A stretch of 64,000 nucleotides of DNA from an uncultured Burkholderiales bacterium (GTDB lineage Bacteria > Pseudomonadota > Gammaproteobacteria > Burkholderiales > Eutrophovitaceae): contig CATOSA010000040.1 in the NCBI GenBank assembly GCA_951812315.1, positions 1 to 64,000 on the forward strand. Direction: 5' to 3'. The stretch's first letter is position 1. Each line of letters starts with the position of its first letter. Of this stretch, positions 54,980-64,000 are shown one piece after another. The translations under genes were made by a program, and so were the position numbers. The notes beneath the pieces are model-generated. The model saw only the letters and a list, made by a program, of their open reading frames with translations. It did no database searches and was not told the origin of the DNA.

Positions 54980-56669
54980 TCAGTTGGCAGACTGCGTAAT
55001 TTGCTTTGTCCACCAGTTATCGAGATATTTCGCAATTGAATCCGAATTCACCATTTGCGGGAGCGAAAATTCCTCAGTGTCGACCTCCCCGGCGGACTGC
55101 TGGTCGGCGAGCTCACGCTCTCTCACCAGTTTCTCGGCTTTCGCGAACGCTTCCTGGAAAGAACTGCTGCCCGGCAACGCGTCCTTGAAAAATGCGCGGC
55201 CAAAATAGGTGAAATCATTCTCGTCGGCACAACCAAACGACCGGCGATCGTGTCTTGCCGCAGTGATAACAAGTGTGCGCGAGTCTTTTACTGGATCGAT
55301 AAACCCACCGGCATAGCACGCAGAAACGACGACGACTTTCCAGCGGATTTTCGAATCGCGCAACATCTCACCCAATCGCGAGGCTTGCAAGCCGGGCAGG
55401 CTCATGCTTTGCTGGCCAAGCGCGAACTCGTGATCCTGCGATCCGTGACTGGTGAGATACAGGAACAGGATGTCCTGGTCGCGATTCATCTTTTGCGAAA
55501 TCGCCTGCAATGACTCATCAATACTGGTGAGCGTGGCCATGGGCAACGAATCCACTGTAGTTCGGCTGTTGACCAAAGTTAGCGTGCAACCTTCTGTTCC
55601 GAATCGCTGCGAAAATTGATTGCTTACAAACTCGACTTCGCGCCGGAAGACTTCCTGCGAACCGTCACCGCCGACTGCCAGCATGTACAAATCAATTGTT
55701 TCCGGATCTCCTGCCTTCAGCGAACCGATTGCCTCATCCAAGAAGACGGCGCTGATTGTAAAGCGCGATTTCAGCGTTCTCGGGACCAACAGAATCTTCA
55801 CGCTGACCTTCCAGCCGGCCAAAGCTCCATACCCCGCTGTCATGGGTGCGACCGTCTTCATCTGGCGTGGCATAGGTGAGCGTACCTTGCCCCGCATAAA
55901 AGCCGTTGGCAAACTCGCCGACATACTCATCACCATTGGCCTGGCGCAACCGTCCATGCCCGGAGTATCGCCATTGGCTGAACCCGCCCTTGTAGTAGGT
56001 TCCGTCGACTCCGGTATAACTGCCTTCACCTTGCAGTTGCCCGTCTACGAACTGCCCTTCATAAACGTTGCCGGCCGGATCGCTATAGCGCGCGGCGCCG
56101 TGCATGACCCAGTTCCTGAACTCACCCTCGAAACGACCACCACCGTCGAAAGCGTAAGTGCCTGAACCGGTAAATTCGCCCTTTTCGAACTCGCCCTCGT
56201 AAACCTCCCCGCCGCCATCGTCGTACCGGCCATTGCCGTGAAACTGGCCGTGCTTGAATCCCCCTTCGTATATTGCGCCACTGGCCATTTCATAGCGGCC
56301 GTTGCCATCGAACCGGTCATTCGCAAACATTCCGGTGTACACAGATCCGTCCTGCAATGCGGTCCGGCCGTGGCCGGACATACGTCCATTACGGAATTCG
56401 CCTTCGTAAACGTCTCCCCCGGCCCAGATCCCTTTCCCGGAGTACTGGCCATTTACAAAATCGCCCTCGTAACTGTCGCCGTTGATCCATTCGATACGCC
56501 CGCGCCCGTGCAGTTGCCCGTTAACCAGCGGCCCGAAATAGCGGCCACCGTTTACAGTGACCGCGTTTGGCTCTTGTGCGGCCTTGCCGTCCCCGTACGA
56601 TAAAACCGGGCACGCAAGAAGAAAACAAAGCGCATTAAGAGAACAAAAGGTTTTTATTCTGAGTGCCAT
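54980..56669 (-). CDS. MORN-repeat/C13-family peptidase fusion (one frameshift)
   Basis: Read as one gene after removing one G from the GG/CC at 55738-55739, which joins ALYNQRR to LLDEAIGSLKAGDP. Signal peptide IKTFCSLNALCFLLACPVLS is followed by ten MORN repeats (YEGDF, YEGEF, YTGMF, YEGGF, FEGEF, YKGGF, YVGEF and others) and then a caspase-like C13 peptidase with the catalytic His in YLTSHGSQDHE and Cys in VVSACYAGGF. Similar MORN-C13 proteins exist in gammaproteobacteria. Probably periplasmic; the substrate is unknown. Confidence 0.82.
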
Positions 56670-56753
56670 CGTAATTCGCATTCTGCAGTTTGTAAGAAAT
56701 GCGGTTGAAGCCCTTCCGACGCAAACTCCGAGCCCGGAATTAGTGTAGCCAGG

Positions 56754-56922
56754 TAGGGCGCAATTAGCGTAGCGCATTGCGCCGAATGGATACGGCGCAA
56801 AAACGCCAGCCTTCGCGACCAAACACCGGCTCCTTTCCGCCACGCCCAATCGAGGGGACATACACAGTCCTTCACCAATCGCAGCAAAGCCGGTGCAATG
56901 CGCTACGCTTATTGCACCCTAC
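56754..56922. repeat. Inverted pair of palindromic repeats (169 bp unit)
   Basis: GGGCGCAATTAGCGTAGCGC at the left and GGTGCAATGCGCTACGCTTA at the right are inverted copies about 105 bases apart, between the MORN/peptidase and TPP genes. The right copy shares about 20 further flanking bases with 60651-60683. The architecture matches the pair at 60517-60683. Confidence 0.65.
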
Positions 56923-56993
56923 AAAATTTCGTCCAACTCGACGTTCGCCACATTCACTCGAGTGTCCACTCGACAGCTCCGGGCCGTCCGTCG

Positions 56994-58730
56994 CTAGTCG
57001 CCATGTCCGAGCATTTGGCGCCACTTACGCTCGGCCTCATCCCAGGACCCAACGGCTTGCGTGTCAGGCACCCAGGCAAGACCCGACTTCGCGTCCGACG
57101 AGCGTGCATCGGGCGTTACCACCACGTCGAGCAATGCAGGTCGGTTGGCAAGCGCGCGCTGGATCGCGCCTGCGAGATCTTCCACCCGCTCCACCCGTTC
57201 ACCGTGCATGCCAAATGCACGAGCCATCGCCGCATGATCCGAAAACTGCAAACGGGTGCCCACAACTTCGCCATGTGTGTCGGTCTGGTCGTGTACTTCA
57301 ATCTGCCACGCACCGTTGTTGGCGACGACAATCAATACAGGCGCGTTGTGACGCACCGCCGTATCGATTTCCATCGCGTTGAACCCGAAGGCACCATCAC
57401 CCGTCGCCACAACCACTTGACGGTCCGGTAATGCCAGGCTCGCAGCAACACCGAACGGCGTTCCCACGCCGATGCAGCCAAGCGAGCCGGGATCGAGGTA
57501 AGTGGACGCCGACAAGCCGACCCGCGCAAAACTGAGAAAATCACCACCGTCCGCAATGACTACCGCTTCGTCGTCCAGTTGTTCCTGAAGCTCGGCGAGC
57601 AAACGAAATGGTTGAATACGTCCGTCGCTGCCGGTCGTCGCTGCCTTCATGGAAGCGCGCAGTTTTGCGGCACGCGCCATGTGTTGTTCGCGAAGCCCCT
57701 GCGCCCAACTCCGGTCCACGTTCGATTTGCGCTCTGCTGCGGCGGCGTTGATCGCTGCAAGTGCCTCACGCGGATGCGCAAACAGCTCGATCACACCACG
57801 ACGATTGTCGCGAACCTCCAGCGGCGTATCAGCAATACGAATGAAGCGGGCGTCGCCGAACACTGCCGGAGACCCGTACGCCAATTGGAAATCCAGACGC
57901 CGGCCGATGGTTACGACGACGTCCGCCTGCTCCAGAACCGAACCGCGCATGGCCGCCACCACCGATGGATGCGAGTCATCGATCAGACCCTTGCTTTCGC
58001 CCGTGTCGAGATAGACGGCGCCAAGTAAATCCAGAAAACGGGCTAGCTCCTTACCCGCGCCCCGGGCACCGCGCCCGCTGATTACCAGCGGACGTTTCGC
58101 AGACCACAACACCTCGATCGCCTGTTGTACTTGCATGGCATCGGGCATCAATACCGGCGTGGCCTTTGGCCGAAAATGCTCTTCCAGTTGTAGCACTTTC
58201 GGCACGGTCGCTCGCAACGTGTCGGTGGGGAAATCGAGATAGACCGGGCCTGGCTCGCCGCCTTGACCGAAAGCGCGCGCCACGGCCTCGTCAAGTTCCT
58301 GCAGCACCAGTTCCGGTTCACGTACAGTTCGCGCGTAACGCGTGATCGAACGCACCAGATCGACATGTACAACGTCTTGCAACGCACCGCGATTTTCTTG
58401 TGGCCGCGGCGGGACGCCGGACAAAACAAGCACCGGCGCGCGTGCGATGTGCGCATTGGCGATGCCGGTTATCGCGTTGGTTAGACCCGGTCCCCCGGTA
58501 ACCAGTGCAACGCCGAGTTCGCCGGCAAGTTCACCGTACGCATGTGCCATGTAGACCGCCGCACGTTCGTCGCGAACATCGACGATTTCGATGCCTTCGG
58601 CATGTGCGCGCATCCACATTGGCATGATGTGCCCACCACATAGCGCAAAGATGCGGGTAACGCCACGTGCCTTGAGAAAGCGCGCAATGATGCCAGCAGA
58701 GGAATCAGCGGTGATTTTTGGTGGCGTCAT
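56994..58730 (-). CDS. Thiamine-diphosphate enzyme, acetolactate-synthase-like
   Basis: TPP-dependent decarboxylase/ligase of 578 residues. The N-terminal Pyr domain has ALCGGHIMPMW, the conserved glutamate in RDERAAVYMAHAYG, and GVALVTGGPGLTNAITG; the C-terminal PP domain has GDGAFGFNAMEIDTAVRHNAPVLIVVANNGAW, the TPP-Mg motif. ATG 58730 has AGGAGT. Acetolactate synthase, oxalyl-CoA decarboxylase and other relatives look alike; no ilvN or oxalate gene is adjacent, so the substrate is open. Confidence 0.88.
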   Translation of the reverse strand: MTPPKITADSSAGIIARFLKARGVTRIFALCGGHIMPMWMRAHAEGIEIVDVRDERAAVYMAHAYGELAGELGVALVTGGPGLTNAITGIANAHIARAPVLVLSGVPPRPQENRGALQDVVHVDLVRSITRYARTVREPELVLQELDEAVARAFGQGGEPGPVYLDFPTDTLRATVPKVLQLEEHFRPKATPVLMPDAMQVQQAIEVLWSAKRPLVISGRGARGAGKELARFLDLLGAVYLDTGESKGLIDDSHPSVVAAMRGSVLEQADVVVTIGRRLDFQLAYGSPAVFGDARFIRIADTPLEVRDNRRGVIELFAHPREALAAINAAAAERKSNVDRSWAQGLREQHMARAAKLRASMKAATTGSDGRIQPFRLLAELQEQLDDEAVVIADGGDFLSFARVGLSASTYLDPGSLGCIGVGTPFGVAASLALPDRQVVVATGDGAFGFNAMEIDTAVRHNAPVLIVVANNGAWQIEVHDQTDTHGEVVGTRLQFSDHAAMARAFGMHGERVERVEDLAGAIQRALANRPALLDVVVTPDARSSDAKSGLAWVPDTQAVGSWDEAERKWRQMLGHGD

Positions 58731-58964
58731 CGGTACTCCTGAGCACAATCGTCATCCCGCGCATCCCAAATCGGGACCCGCGGGACGACAAAAAGCTAGA
58801 TTCTGACCGAAATTTCTGTGCGCGGCACCGGCAAAGAAATGCAACGATGCTGAACACTGACGCAACCACAAACCGCGCGGCCCGCACAAGGCATTTGAGC
58901 AGAGCAGTCCCGCTATCGATTACCCCCTCTGATCACGCAAATATTTGCCGGAAAAAGCTGTTCC

Positions 58965-59471
58965 TCAGCCAAACTCCCGGACTGCGCCCATCGAGCGCCG
59001 CAACGCGTGCCACACCCGATTGATTGCTTCAGCCACGAAGTGCGCCCGAATACTCTTGGCCAGCGCCAGATGTCGACGAAGATCTTCAGTTTCGAACTGC
59101 GGTGAGCCACTGCCTGCCGCCAGATTTTCAGAATCATCGCGATCATGGGTACGCAGTGAAACACTTTCGTCAGATGCGGCAGGTGGCGATGAAACCAAAG
59201 AACCAATCGTTGCCGCAGACGCCAGGTCCGACTCAGTGCACTTGTTCATGATCGACGCGCCAACGTTGTTCATGGCGTTGAGTAACGTCACCCCTGGTCT
59301 GTTGATCGCGAACGATTCGCCGGTCTTTACGATATGGTCTTTCAGGTCCCCTTCCTGAGTGATCCAGAGATCGCCCCAGTGGACGTGAATGCATGCGCCA
59401 AGCGCATCCTTCATCTGAAAGTCGTTGTTCGGGTTCAGCCGAACGATTGCGTCGTTGAGATCATTGTTCAT
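58965..59471 (-). CDS. DUF2917-domain protein
   Basis: Protein of 168 residues whose N-terminal part (VHWGDLWITQEGDLKDHIVKTGESFAINRPGVTLLNAM) matches DUF2917. The rest is polar, with serine- and acid-rich stretches and a C-terminal helix typical of a short helical tail. AAGGAG precedes the ATG. It is divergent from the LysR gene at 59588, which may control it; DUF2917 proteins are commonly placed this way. Confidence 0.8.
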   Translation of the reverse strand: MNNDLNDAIVRLNPNNDFQMKDALGACIHVHWGDLWITQEGDLKDHIVKTGESFAINRPGVTLLNAMNNVGASIMNKCTESDLASAATIGSLVSSPPAASDESVSLRTHDRDDSENLAAGSGSPQFETEDLRRHLALAKSIRAHFVAEAINRVWHALRRSMGAVREFG

Positions 59472-59587
59472 AGTGGACTCCTTGGAATTGCGCTATCATC
59501 AACAGCTGATGACCACGGACGATATTGTTGCGCTACCTCCAATTTCGTTCAAACGAATGTTTGGCATTCGACGCATGCGCAAACGGA

Positions 59588-60529
59588 ATGCGTAACAGAC
59601 CATACGACTTGCCTCCGCTCGACCTGATCGAAGGCTTCGATGCGGCCGCTCGCAACCTCAGCTTTACCAAGGCAGGCGCCGAGCTGCACCTTACGCAATC
59701 AGCCGTCAGCCGCCAGATCAAGGCACTCGAAGAATGGCTGGGCGTGCCGCTATTTGAACGGCGCACCCGGTCGCTTGCCCTCACCAAACACGGTGAATCC
59801 CTGTACAGGACCGTGCCGGACGTGCTGCGAACGATCGAAAATGTCACCCGTGATATCAGGCACGACCAGCTTGCACGCACGCTTACCGTCACCACCACTG
59901 CGGCCTTTGCCTCTCTGTGGCGGATCCCGCGCCTCGCCGGCTACACACGGGATCACCCGCAGGTCGACGTACGCATCTCCACGTCGTCCGCGTTCGTCGA
60001 CCTGGAACGAAGCAACGTGGAGCTCGCAATCCGCTATACCAGTGTCGCACCGCAGGTTCAGGCAACGAAGTTGTTTGAGGAAGAGGTATTCCCGGTGTGT
60101 GCGCCTGCACTGCTCAAAGACCCGGACAGGCCGCTGGCAGAACCGGCTGACCTGCGTCATCACGTTTTGCTCCACTTCGACGAACAGCACGACCGGCTGC
60201 CATGGCTCGACTGGCCGACATGGCTGGAGGCGGTCGGGCTAAGCGACTTCGTTGCCGCCGGCGCCGTGCGCTTCAACCAGTACGATCAAGTGGTGGTTGC
60301 GGCCGCCGACGGTCAGGGCATCGCGCTGGGCAGAAGCCCGCTACTGAAGCGAATGCTTCGAGACGGAAAACTGGTGGCACCGTTCAGTTCGAAATCGGTC
60401 GCGCCGCGGGCGTACTATCTGATCACGTCAAAGGCGTCGGAACACAATGCCGATGTGTCGGAATTCGTGGACTGGCTTTTCCGCGAAGCAGGATGTGACG
60501 CCAACGCAGTCACTCGCAGGGCGCAATAA
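59588..60529 (+). CDS. LysR-family (GcvA-type) transcriptional regulator
   Basis: Regulator of about 313 residues. The N-terminal HTH is LPPLDLIEGFDAAARNLSFTKAGAELHLTQSAVSRQIKALEEWLG; the effector domain has TLTVTTTAAFASLWRIPRL and VRISTSSAFVDLERSNVELAIRY. I use ATG 59588 (MRNRPYDLPPL). It is intact, unlike the related gene at 12057. The stop lies within a palindromic repeat (60517-60548), so the repeat contributes the last codons. Confidence 0.9.
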   Translation: MRNRPYDLPPLDLIEGFDAAARNLSFTKAGAELHLTQSAVSRQIKALEEWLGVPLFERRTRSLALTKHGESLYRTVPDVLRTIENVTRDIRHDQLARTLTVTTTAAFASLWRIPRLAGYTRDHPQVDVRISTSSAFVDLERSNVELAIRYTSVAPQVQATKLFEEEVFPVCAPALLKDPDRPLAEPADLRHHVLLHFDEQHDRLPWLDWPTWLEAVGLSDFVAAGAVRFNQYDQVVVAAADGQGIALGRSPLLKRMLRDGKLVAPFSSKSVAPRAYYLITSKASEHNADVSEFVDWLFREAGCDANAVTRRAQ

Positions 60530-60683
60530 GCGAAGCGCATTGCGCCGGATGATAAGGTCGCTGAACCCCCGTCATCGAAACCCGGCACCGATTCATGCCC
60601 GCGAATCCGACCGGGCAAACACGATCAAATCTTCGCCAACCGCAGCGGTTCCGGTGCAATGCGCTGCGCTTATTGCACCCTAC
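60517..60683. repeat. Inverted pair of palindromic repeats (167 bp unit)
   Basis: GGGCGCAATAAGCGAAGCGC at the left and GGTGCAATGCGCTGCGCTTA at the right, inverted, about 100 bases apart. Size and arrangement match the pair at 56754-56922. The inner region before the right arm (CTTCGCCAACCGCAGCGGTT) resembles the same place in the other pair. Confidence 0.65.
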
Positions 60684-60714
60684 ACTTTCGAAGTGCTTCA
60701 GGAGAGAATTCCCC

Positions 60715-61665
60715 CTAGACAGGAATATCCATACCTTCCATTTCCAGCATGGCTGGCACGCGGGGTTCCCATGAACGTTCGATGCGCGGCCCGAGGTCCT
60801 GCACATAGAAACTGAACATGCGCGTCTCACCGCCGTTGTGCTGTGCATGCTCCGCACATGCCGGCGTGAGCATCACGGCATTCGTCACACAGTCGATCTG
60901 ATTTCCCTCGATCATCGAGTACGCGCCCTGGCACTCCAGAGCCAGCGAAATTGTGTCCACATCATGGCAGTGTGCCGACTGGCTGACTTCCGGCTCCAGG
61001 GTAGCAATTCCGGCACAGATCGCGGGCGCGACACAACCGCGCACCTCGAACTGGGAACTGGCGAAACGCAGATTTACCGGTGTCGCCGATTCACCGGCCT
61101 GCTTACCCAAGTCTTCCAGTTGCGCCGCAATCGCCTTGGCAGTGAAGTGAGTGGAAAGGACCTGCGTTTCATCGAACGGCAGTGCGGTGCAGCCTAGTGA
61201 CGCGAGAAGCGGCTCGTCAGTGACGACAAACAGGACGGCATCGCCGTCTGGCGACTCGTTCAGTATGGTGACACCACCGGGCAACAGAAAAACATCGCCT
61301 TGGGTCCACTCGATGACTTCGTCTTCCTGAAACGATCGGCCGCTTCCTTTCATTGCGTAGCACAGCACGCTGCTCGCCTGCGCATCGAATTCAAACTCGT
61401 CTCCCTCGCGCAACACCAGATAACGGGCAAGCAGGTTGGCCGTCGTGGCCGGATAGTCCACGCCGATCTGTTCGCCGAGATCAAGTTCAATCAACCCGGT
61501 CTTTGTGGCGGAATCGAATGCGCGATCAGCTTCCTCGGCAAAAACCTGTGCCTGTGCAGATGATTCGGCATCGGCGACCGGCGGTTTCGACAAATACTGC
61601 GCTCGCCCCGCCTGTATCGTGGCAGGTGCCTTGCTTGCAAGGCGACGAAGACCAATGGATGACAT
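60715..61665 (-). CDS. Bicupin protein, gentisate-dioxygenase-like
   Basis: Two-cupin protein of about 316 residues. The first cupin includes LREGDEFEFDAQASSVLCYAMKGSGRS; the second has EVSQSAHCHDVDTISLALECQGAYSMIEG, whose HCHDVD region could bind metal. Gentisate 1,2-dioxygenase and related ring-cleaving enzymes have this layout, but metal ligands of the first cupin are unclear. ATG 61665 is assumed. The 61666-62005 interval upstream (340 bases) has no clear gene. Confidence 0.72.
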   Translation of the reverse strand: MSSIGLRRLASKAPATIQAGRAQYLSKPPVADAESSAQAQVFAEEADRAFDSATKTGLIELDLGEQIGVDYPATTANLLARYLVLREGDEFEFDAQASSVLCYAMKGSGRSFQEDEVIEWTQGDVFLLPGGVTILNESPDGDAVLFVVTDEPLLASLGCTALPFDETQVLSTHFTAKAIAAQLEDLGKQAGESATPVNLRFASSQFEVRGCVAPAICAGIATLEPEVSQSAHCHDVDTISLALECQGAYSMIEGNQIDCVTNAVMLTPACAEHAQHNGGETRMFSFYVQDLGPRIERSWEPRVPAMLEMEGMDIPV

Positions 61666-62005
61666 GACCACTTTTGTATTCCTCCCTCACCCGGGTACGC
61701 GGCTACGCGGGCGACATAGCTGATTGGCAAGACACTCGTTCTCGCAGGGTTCAAGCCCGAACACCCGATACGCCGCCGGTTTTCAGGCAATATCCCTGCG
61801 CGTGGCACGGCCCGCCAATAACCGGGGTGCGCGACACTTTGGACACGAACTGACGCCAAAGTGTAGCATTGCGCACCGCACTTCTCGCCGGACTATGGTC
61901 CGCCAGCGACGATGATACGAACCGCCCGGCAACTTTGAATGATTACCAGCAGGCGAACGGATTCGACTGGTTCGTAAAGATCCACTAATTCAACAGGAAA
62001 CAACA

Positions 62006-62326
62006 ATGGCCAAACTGAAATTCGAACATCTGAACGTTCCCGCCAAAGACCCGGTCAACCTGGCGAAATGGTACGCAAAAACCCTTGATCTCAAATCGAA
62101 GAAACACCTCGTTCGCGGGCCGGGCATACTGATCGCGTTCGAAGAAGGCGAACCCATTAACCGCGCGCCGGAGCTGCACATCGGCTTTCGCGTCCCGTCA
62201 ATAAAATCGCTCAAGAAATGGGCAAAGAAATTCGACGCCAAATTGTCCGTCGGCGCCGAGTTCACCGCTTTCAGAACGCCCGACCCTGAAGGCAACTGCC
62301 TGGAGTTATATGCAGCCAACGAGTGA
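62006..62326 (+). CDS. VOC-family (glyoxalase/bleomycin-resistance-like) protein
   Basis: One vicinal-oxygen-chelate module pair of 106 residues: FEHLNVPAKDPVNLAKWYAKTLDL and FRTPDPEGNCLELYAAN. The H of FEHLNV and E of CLELY are the usual metal ligand positions. The sequence is lysine-rich. The ATG has AGGAAACAACA upstream. Function within the superfamily (lyase, dioxygenase or binding protein) cannot be set. Confidence 0.83.
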   Translation: MAKLKFEHLNVPAKDPVNLAKWYAKTLDLKSKKHLVRGPGILIAFEEGEPINRAPELHIGFRVPSIKSLKKWAKKFDAKLSVGAEFTAFRTPDPEGNCLELYAANE

Positions 62327-62458
62327 CCGTTTGCACCAATCGCCTGGGCCCGGCGCTCAAGATTTGAGTAATACACCCTGACTACCCGGCCCGGCGAAAG
62401 CGCCGCGCCAGCGCTACCTGGCGCTTCCCCTACCTGTACGTGACGATTCGAAAAGTGG

Positions 62459-63136
62459 TTAGTTGAGCGTGACGAAAGTCTGGTCGCTCAACATGGCCTT
62501 GAATTCATTGAAAGGGGCGTGGACAGGCTCCCAGGAGGGCAACGATTTCATCGTTTCAACCCATCTGGCGAGATTCGGAAAGTCGTCGAACCTGACGCCA
62601 ATCAGTTCTCCAGCCGTAATCGGGCCAGAAGCGAAATAATCGGCAATAGTAACGTCATTCCCGCACAGATAGCGATTGCCGGCACCTAGCCAGTGGCTAT
62701 CGAGAATTTCAAACCAGGCTTTGGCGTTGTCCCGCCCCGATTCCACCGTCAAACGATTTGCTTCATCGGTCTGGCGCTTGTGATTCGGCAAGATCTGCGG
62801 GTAAACGAGATGGTATCCGTACTCGCGATAGAAGCCGGTGTTCACCCAATCCATCGCTTCATTTACACGCGCGCGTTTCTTGAGATCTTTCGGATAGGTC
62901 GGCGAGTCCACCTTGTCTGCAAGGTACTTAAGGATTGCAGAACACTCCGTCAGGATAAAACCATCGTCATCAAGCACCGGGATCTGTTTACTGCGGTTTA
63001 GCTTTGCAAATGCGTCTTGTTGGCATTCGCCCGCAAAAACATCGACGTCTACAATTTCGGCATCGACATTATTCTCAGCAATAAACAACGTGAGTGGTCG
63101 CGAAAAGACCGCGACTCTGTGGATATACAGTTTCAT
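62459..63136 (-). CDS. Glutathione S-transferase
   Basis: GST of 225 residues from ATG 63136 with GGGAGG upstream. The thioredoxin-like domain has LNRSKQIPVLDDDGFILTECSAILKYLADK, including cis-proline and the ES/ECSA glutathione site; the C-terminal part has NRYLCGNDVTIADYFAS, the N-capping box. The theta/zeta-like pattern fits detoxification or isomerisation. It is unlinked to the first GST at 16008. Confidence 0.9.
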   Translation of the reverse strand: MKLYIHRVAVFSRPLTLFIAENNVDAEIVDVDVFAGECQQDAFAKLNRSKQIPVLDDDGFILTECSAILKYLADKVDSPTYPKDLKKRARVNEAMDWVNTGFYREYGYHLVYPQILPNHKRQTDEANRLTVESGRDNAKAWFEILDSHWLGAGNRYLCGNDVTIADYFASGPITAGELIGVRFDDFPNLARWVETMKSLPSWEPVHAPFNEFKAMLSDQTFVTLN

Positions 63137-63358
63137 CTCAGCCTCCCAACCCAAGCAAACAAACTCATGAAGATTGTGCGCCTACCGGTGGCAATTGTGA
63201 TCCTGGTGCATGATCGTGCCGGCAATCAGCCTCAAATGGCTGCTGGACGCAGCAATCTCTTCTCGCACAGTCGATCCACTCATACTATAGTCCTATCATC
63301 GCTGATCTGAAAGCGAGTGCTGCAGTTACCTCCAGCACGAACTGCTTGGAGACGGTAG

Positions 63359-64000
63359 ATGAAGTGCCAACAGTGCCAATCGGCAAGTCCCGAGGACTCG
63401 GTTTACTGCGTCGAGTGCGGCGCCAGACTGGGGTTGCAGTGTCAGCGTTGCGCGCAGCCTGTAGAAACGCACTTCAAGTTCTGCAACAAATGCGGTCACA
63501 ACCTTTCCACGCCTGTTTCCGAGCCTGTTTCCACGGCTGAACAATCAATTGCGCACGAGCAAGCGCTCGAGGCCCGTCAAACATCCTCACCTGAACCAGT
63601 CCGGCTTCCCGAGGGAGAACGTCGCCAGGCTACCGTGTTGTTCAGCGATCTGTCCGGCTACACGGCAATGAACGAACGGCTCGACCCGGAAGACGTGGAA
63701 CAGATCATGGGCCGCATCAAGGCGAAGGCGGTGGAGATTGTCGAAGCGCACGGTGGCACCGTCAACCAGTTCGTTGGCGACGAGGTCCTGGCCTTGTTTG
63801 GCATTCCCACTGCGCACCATGACGACCCCGCCCGGGCCGCACGCGCTGCCCTTGAACTGCATAAAATGACACGCGCGATCAGCCCGGAGCTGGAGCCGCG
63901 TATCGGTCGCTCAGTGCAACTGCATACCGGCATCAACACCGGCCTGATCGTGACCAGTCAGCGTGACGACCGTGACGGCCGCATCGGCGTTACTGGCGAC
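63359..64000 (+). CDS. Zinc-ribbon class III adenylate cyclase (N-terminal part, cut by window edge)
   Basis: Starts at ATG 63359 and is open to the window end. Two zinc ribbons (CQQCQSAS..CVECG, CQRCAQPV..CNKCG) precede a linker and a cyclase domain with metal aspartates in VLFSDLSGYT and FVGDEVLALFG. It is arranged like the N-terminus of the 47400-50732 protein, so AAA and TPR domains probably follow beyond the window. It is the second such cyclase here. Confidence 0.85.
   Translation, partial: MKCQQCQSASPEDSVYCVECGARLGLQCQRCAQPVETHFKFCNKCGHNLSTPVSEPVSTAEQSIAHEQALEARQTSSPEPVRLPEGERRQATVLFSDLSGYTAMNERLDPEDVEQIMGRIKAKAVEIVEAHGGTVNQFVGDEVLALFGIPTAHHDDPARAARAALELHKMTRAISPELEPRIGRSVQLHTGINTGLIVTSQRDDRDGRIGVTGD

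Noticed and set aside
1..64000. CRISPR array, tRNA or rRNA genes
   Set aside because: No regularly spaced repeats and no tRNA or rRNA-like segments were noticed by eye; a dedicated scan was not possible.

Overview
The window looks like a stretch of chromosome from a GC-rich proteobacterium, most likely a gammaproteobacterium. The basis is indirect: crotonase, CoA-transferase and acyl-CoA genes of proteobacterial type, GcvA-type LysR regulators, a single-chain acyl-CoA carboxylase, IS1182 and IS3 elements, and no phage, plasmid or ribosomal genes. No rRNA, tRNA or CRISPR array was seen. The gene content points to catabolism of unusual acyl, terpenoid or xenobiotic substrates rather than core metabolism.

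Layout. 0-5.2 kb: a TauD-type dioxygenase, then on the minus strand a luciferase-like monooxygenase and three crotonases. 5.4-9.3 kb: small plus-strand genes (GNAT, a frameshifted DUF1445 gene, GFA, TfoX-N, an LRR-like protein). 9.3-32.1 kb: a segment bounded by two inverted IS1182-type copies. It holds LysR, SDR, enoyl-CoA hydratase, nitronate monooxygenase, GST, MDR and TetR genes, an MFS/deacetylase/dienoyl-CoA-isomerase group, a methyltransferase with a dienelactone hydrolase, an AbrB antitoxin beside a decayed Doc toxin, an IS3 remnant and a trans-sulfuration enzyme. 32.4-35.5 kb: an AT-rich lipoprotein patch, an SDR fragment, a PhyH gene with an in-frame amber codon, and a CaiB-type CoA-transferase. 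35.8-39.2 kb: a single-polypeptide biotin-dependent carboxylase. 39.4-45.6 kb: PilZ, FetB, Pcp, SRPBCC, and an acyl-CoA dehydrogenase paired with an APH-like kinase. 45.6-56.7 kb (minus strand): gene relics, a periplasmic binding protein with a large cyclase/ATPase/TPR protein, a Baeyer-Villiger-type monooxygenase, a broken desaturase, and a MORN-repeat/C13-peptidase fusion. 57-64 kb: a TPP enzyme, DUF2917 and LysR genes, a bicupin, VOC and GST genes, and the start of a second zinc-ribbon cyclase.

The strongest structural result is that the two IS1182 copies have recombined and inverted the 19.5 kb between them. The outer-left flank (to 9523) and the inner-right flank (from 30589 downward) share a 4-bp duplication (CGAT), and joining them restores one 359-codon reading frame carrying a CxxCH motif. 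The other two flanks share ACTA, and joining them restores a perfect bidirectional terminator hairpin.

Many genes carry one-base indels at short homopolymers (6.5, 6.7, 12.25, 12.3, 20.2, 23.9, 52.8 and 55.7 kb, perhaps 32.46 kb). These could be slippage mutations or uncorrected sequencing errors, so the pseudogene calls that rest only on them are provisional. Other lesions cannot be homopolymer errors: the 49-bp deletion in IS copy 2, the 8-bp duplication in the desaturase, the crotonase lacking about 53 residues, and the degenerate Doc gene.
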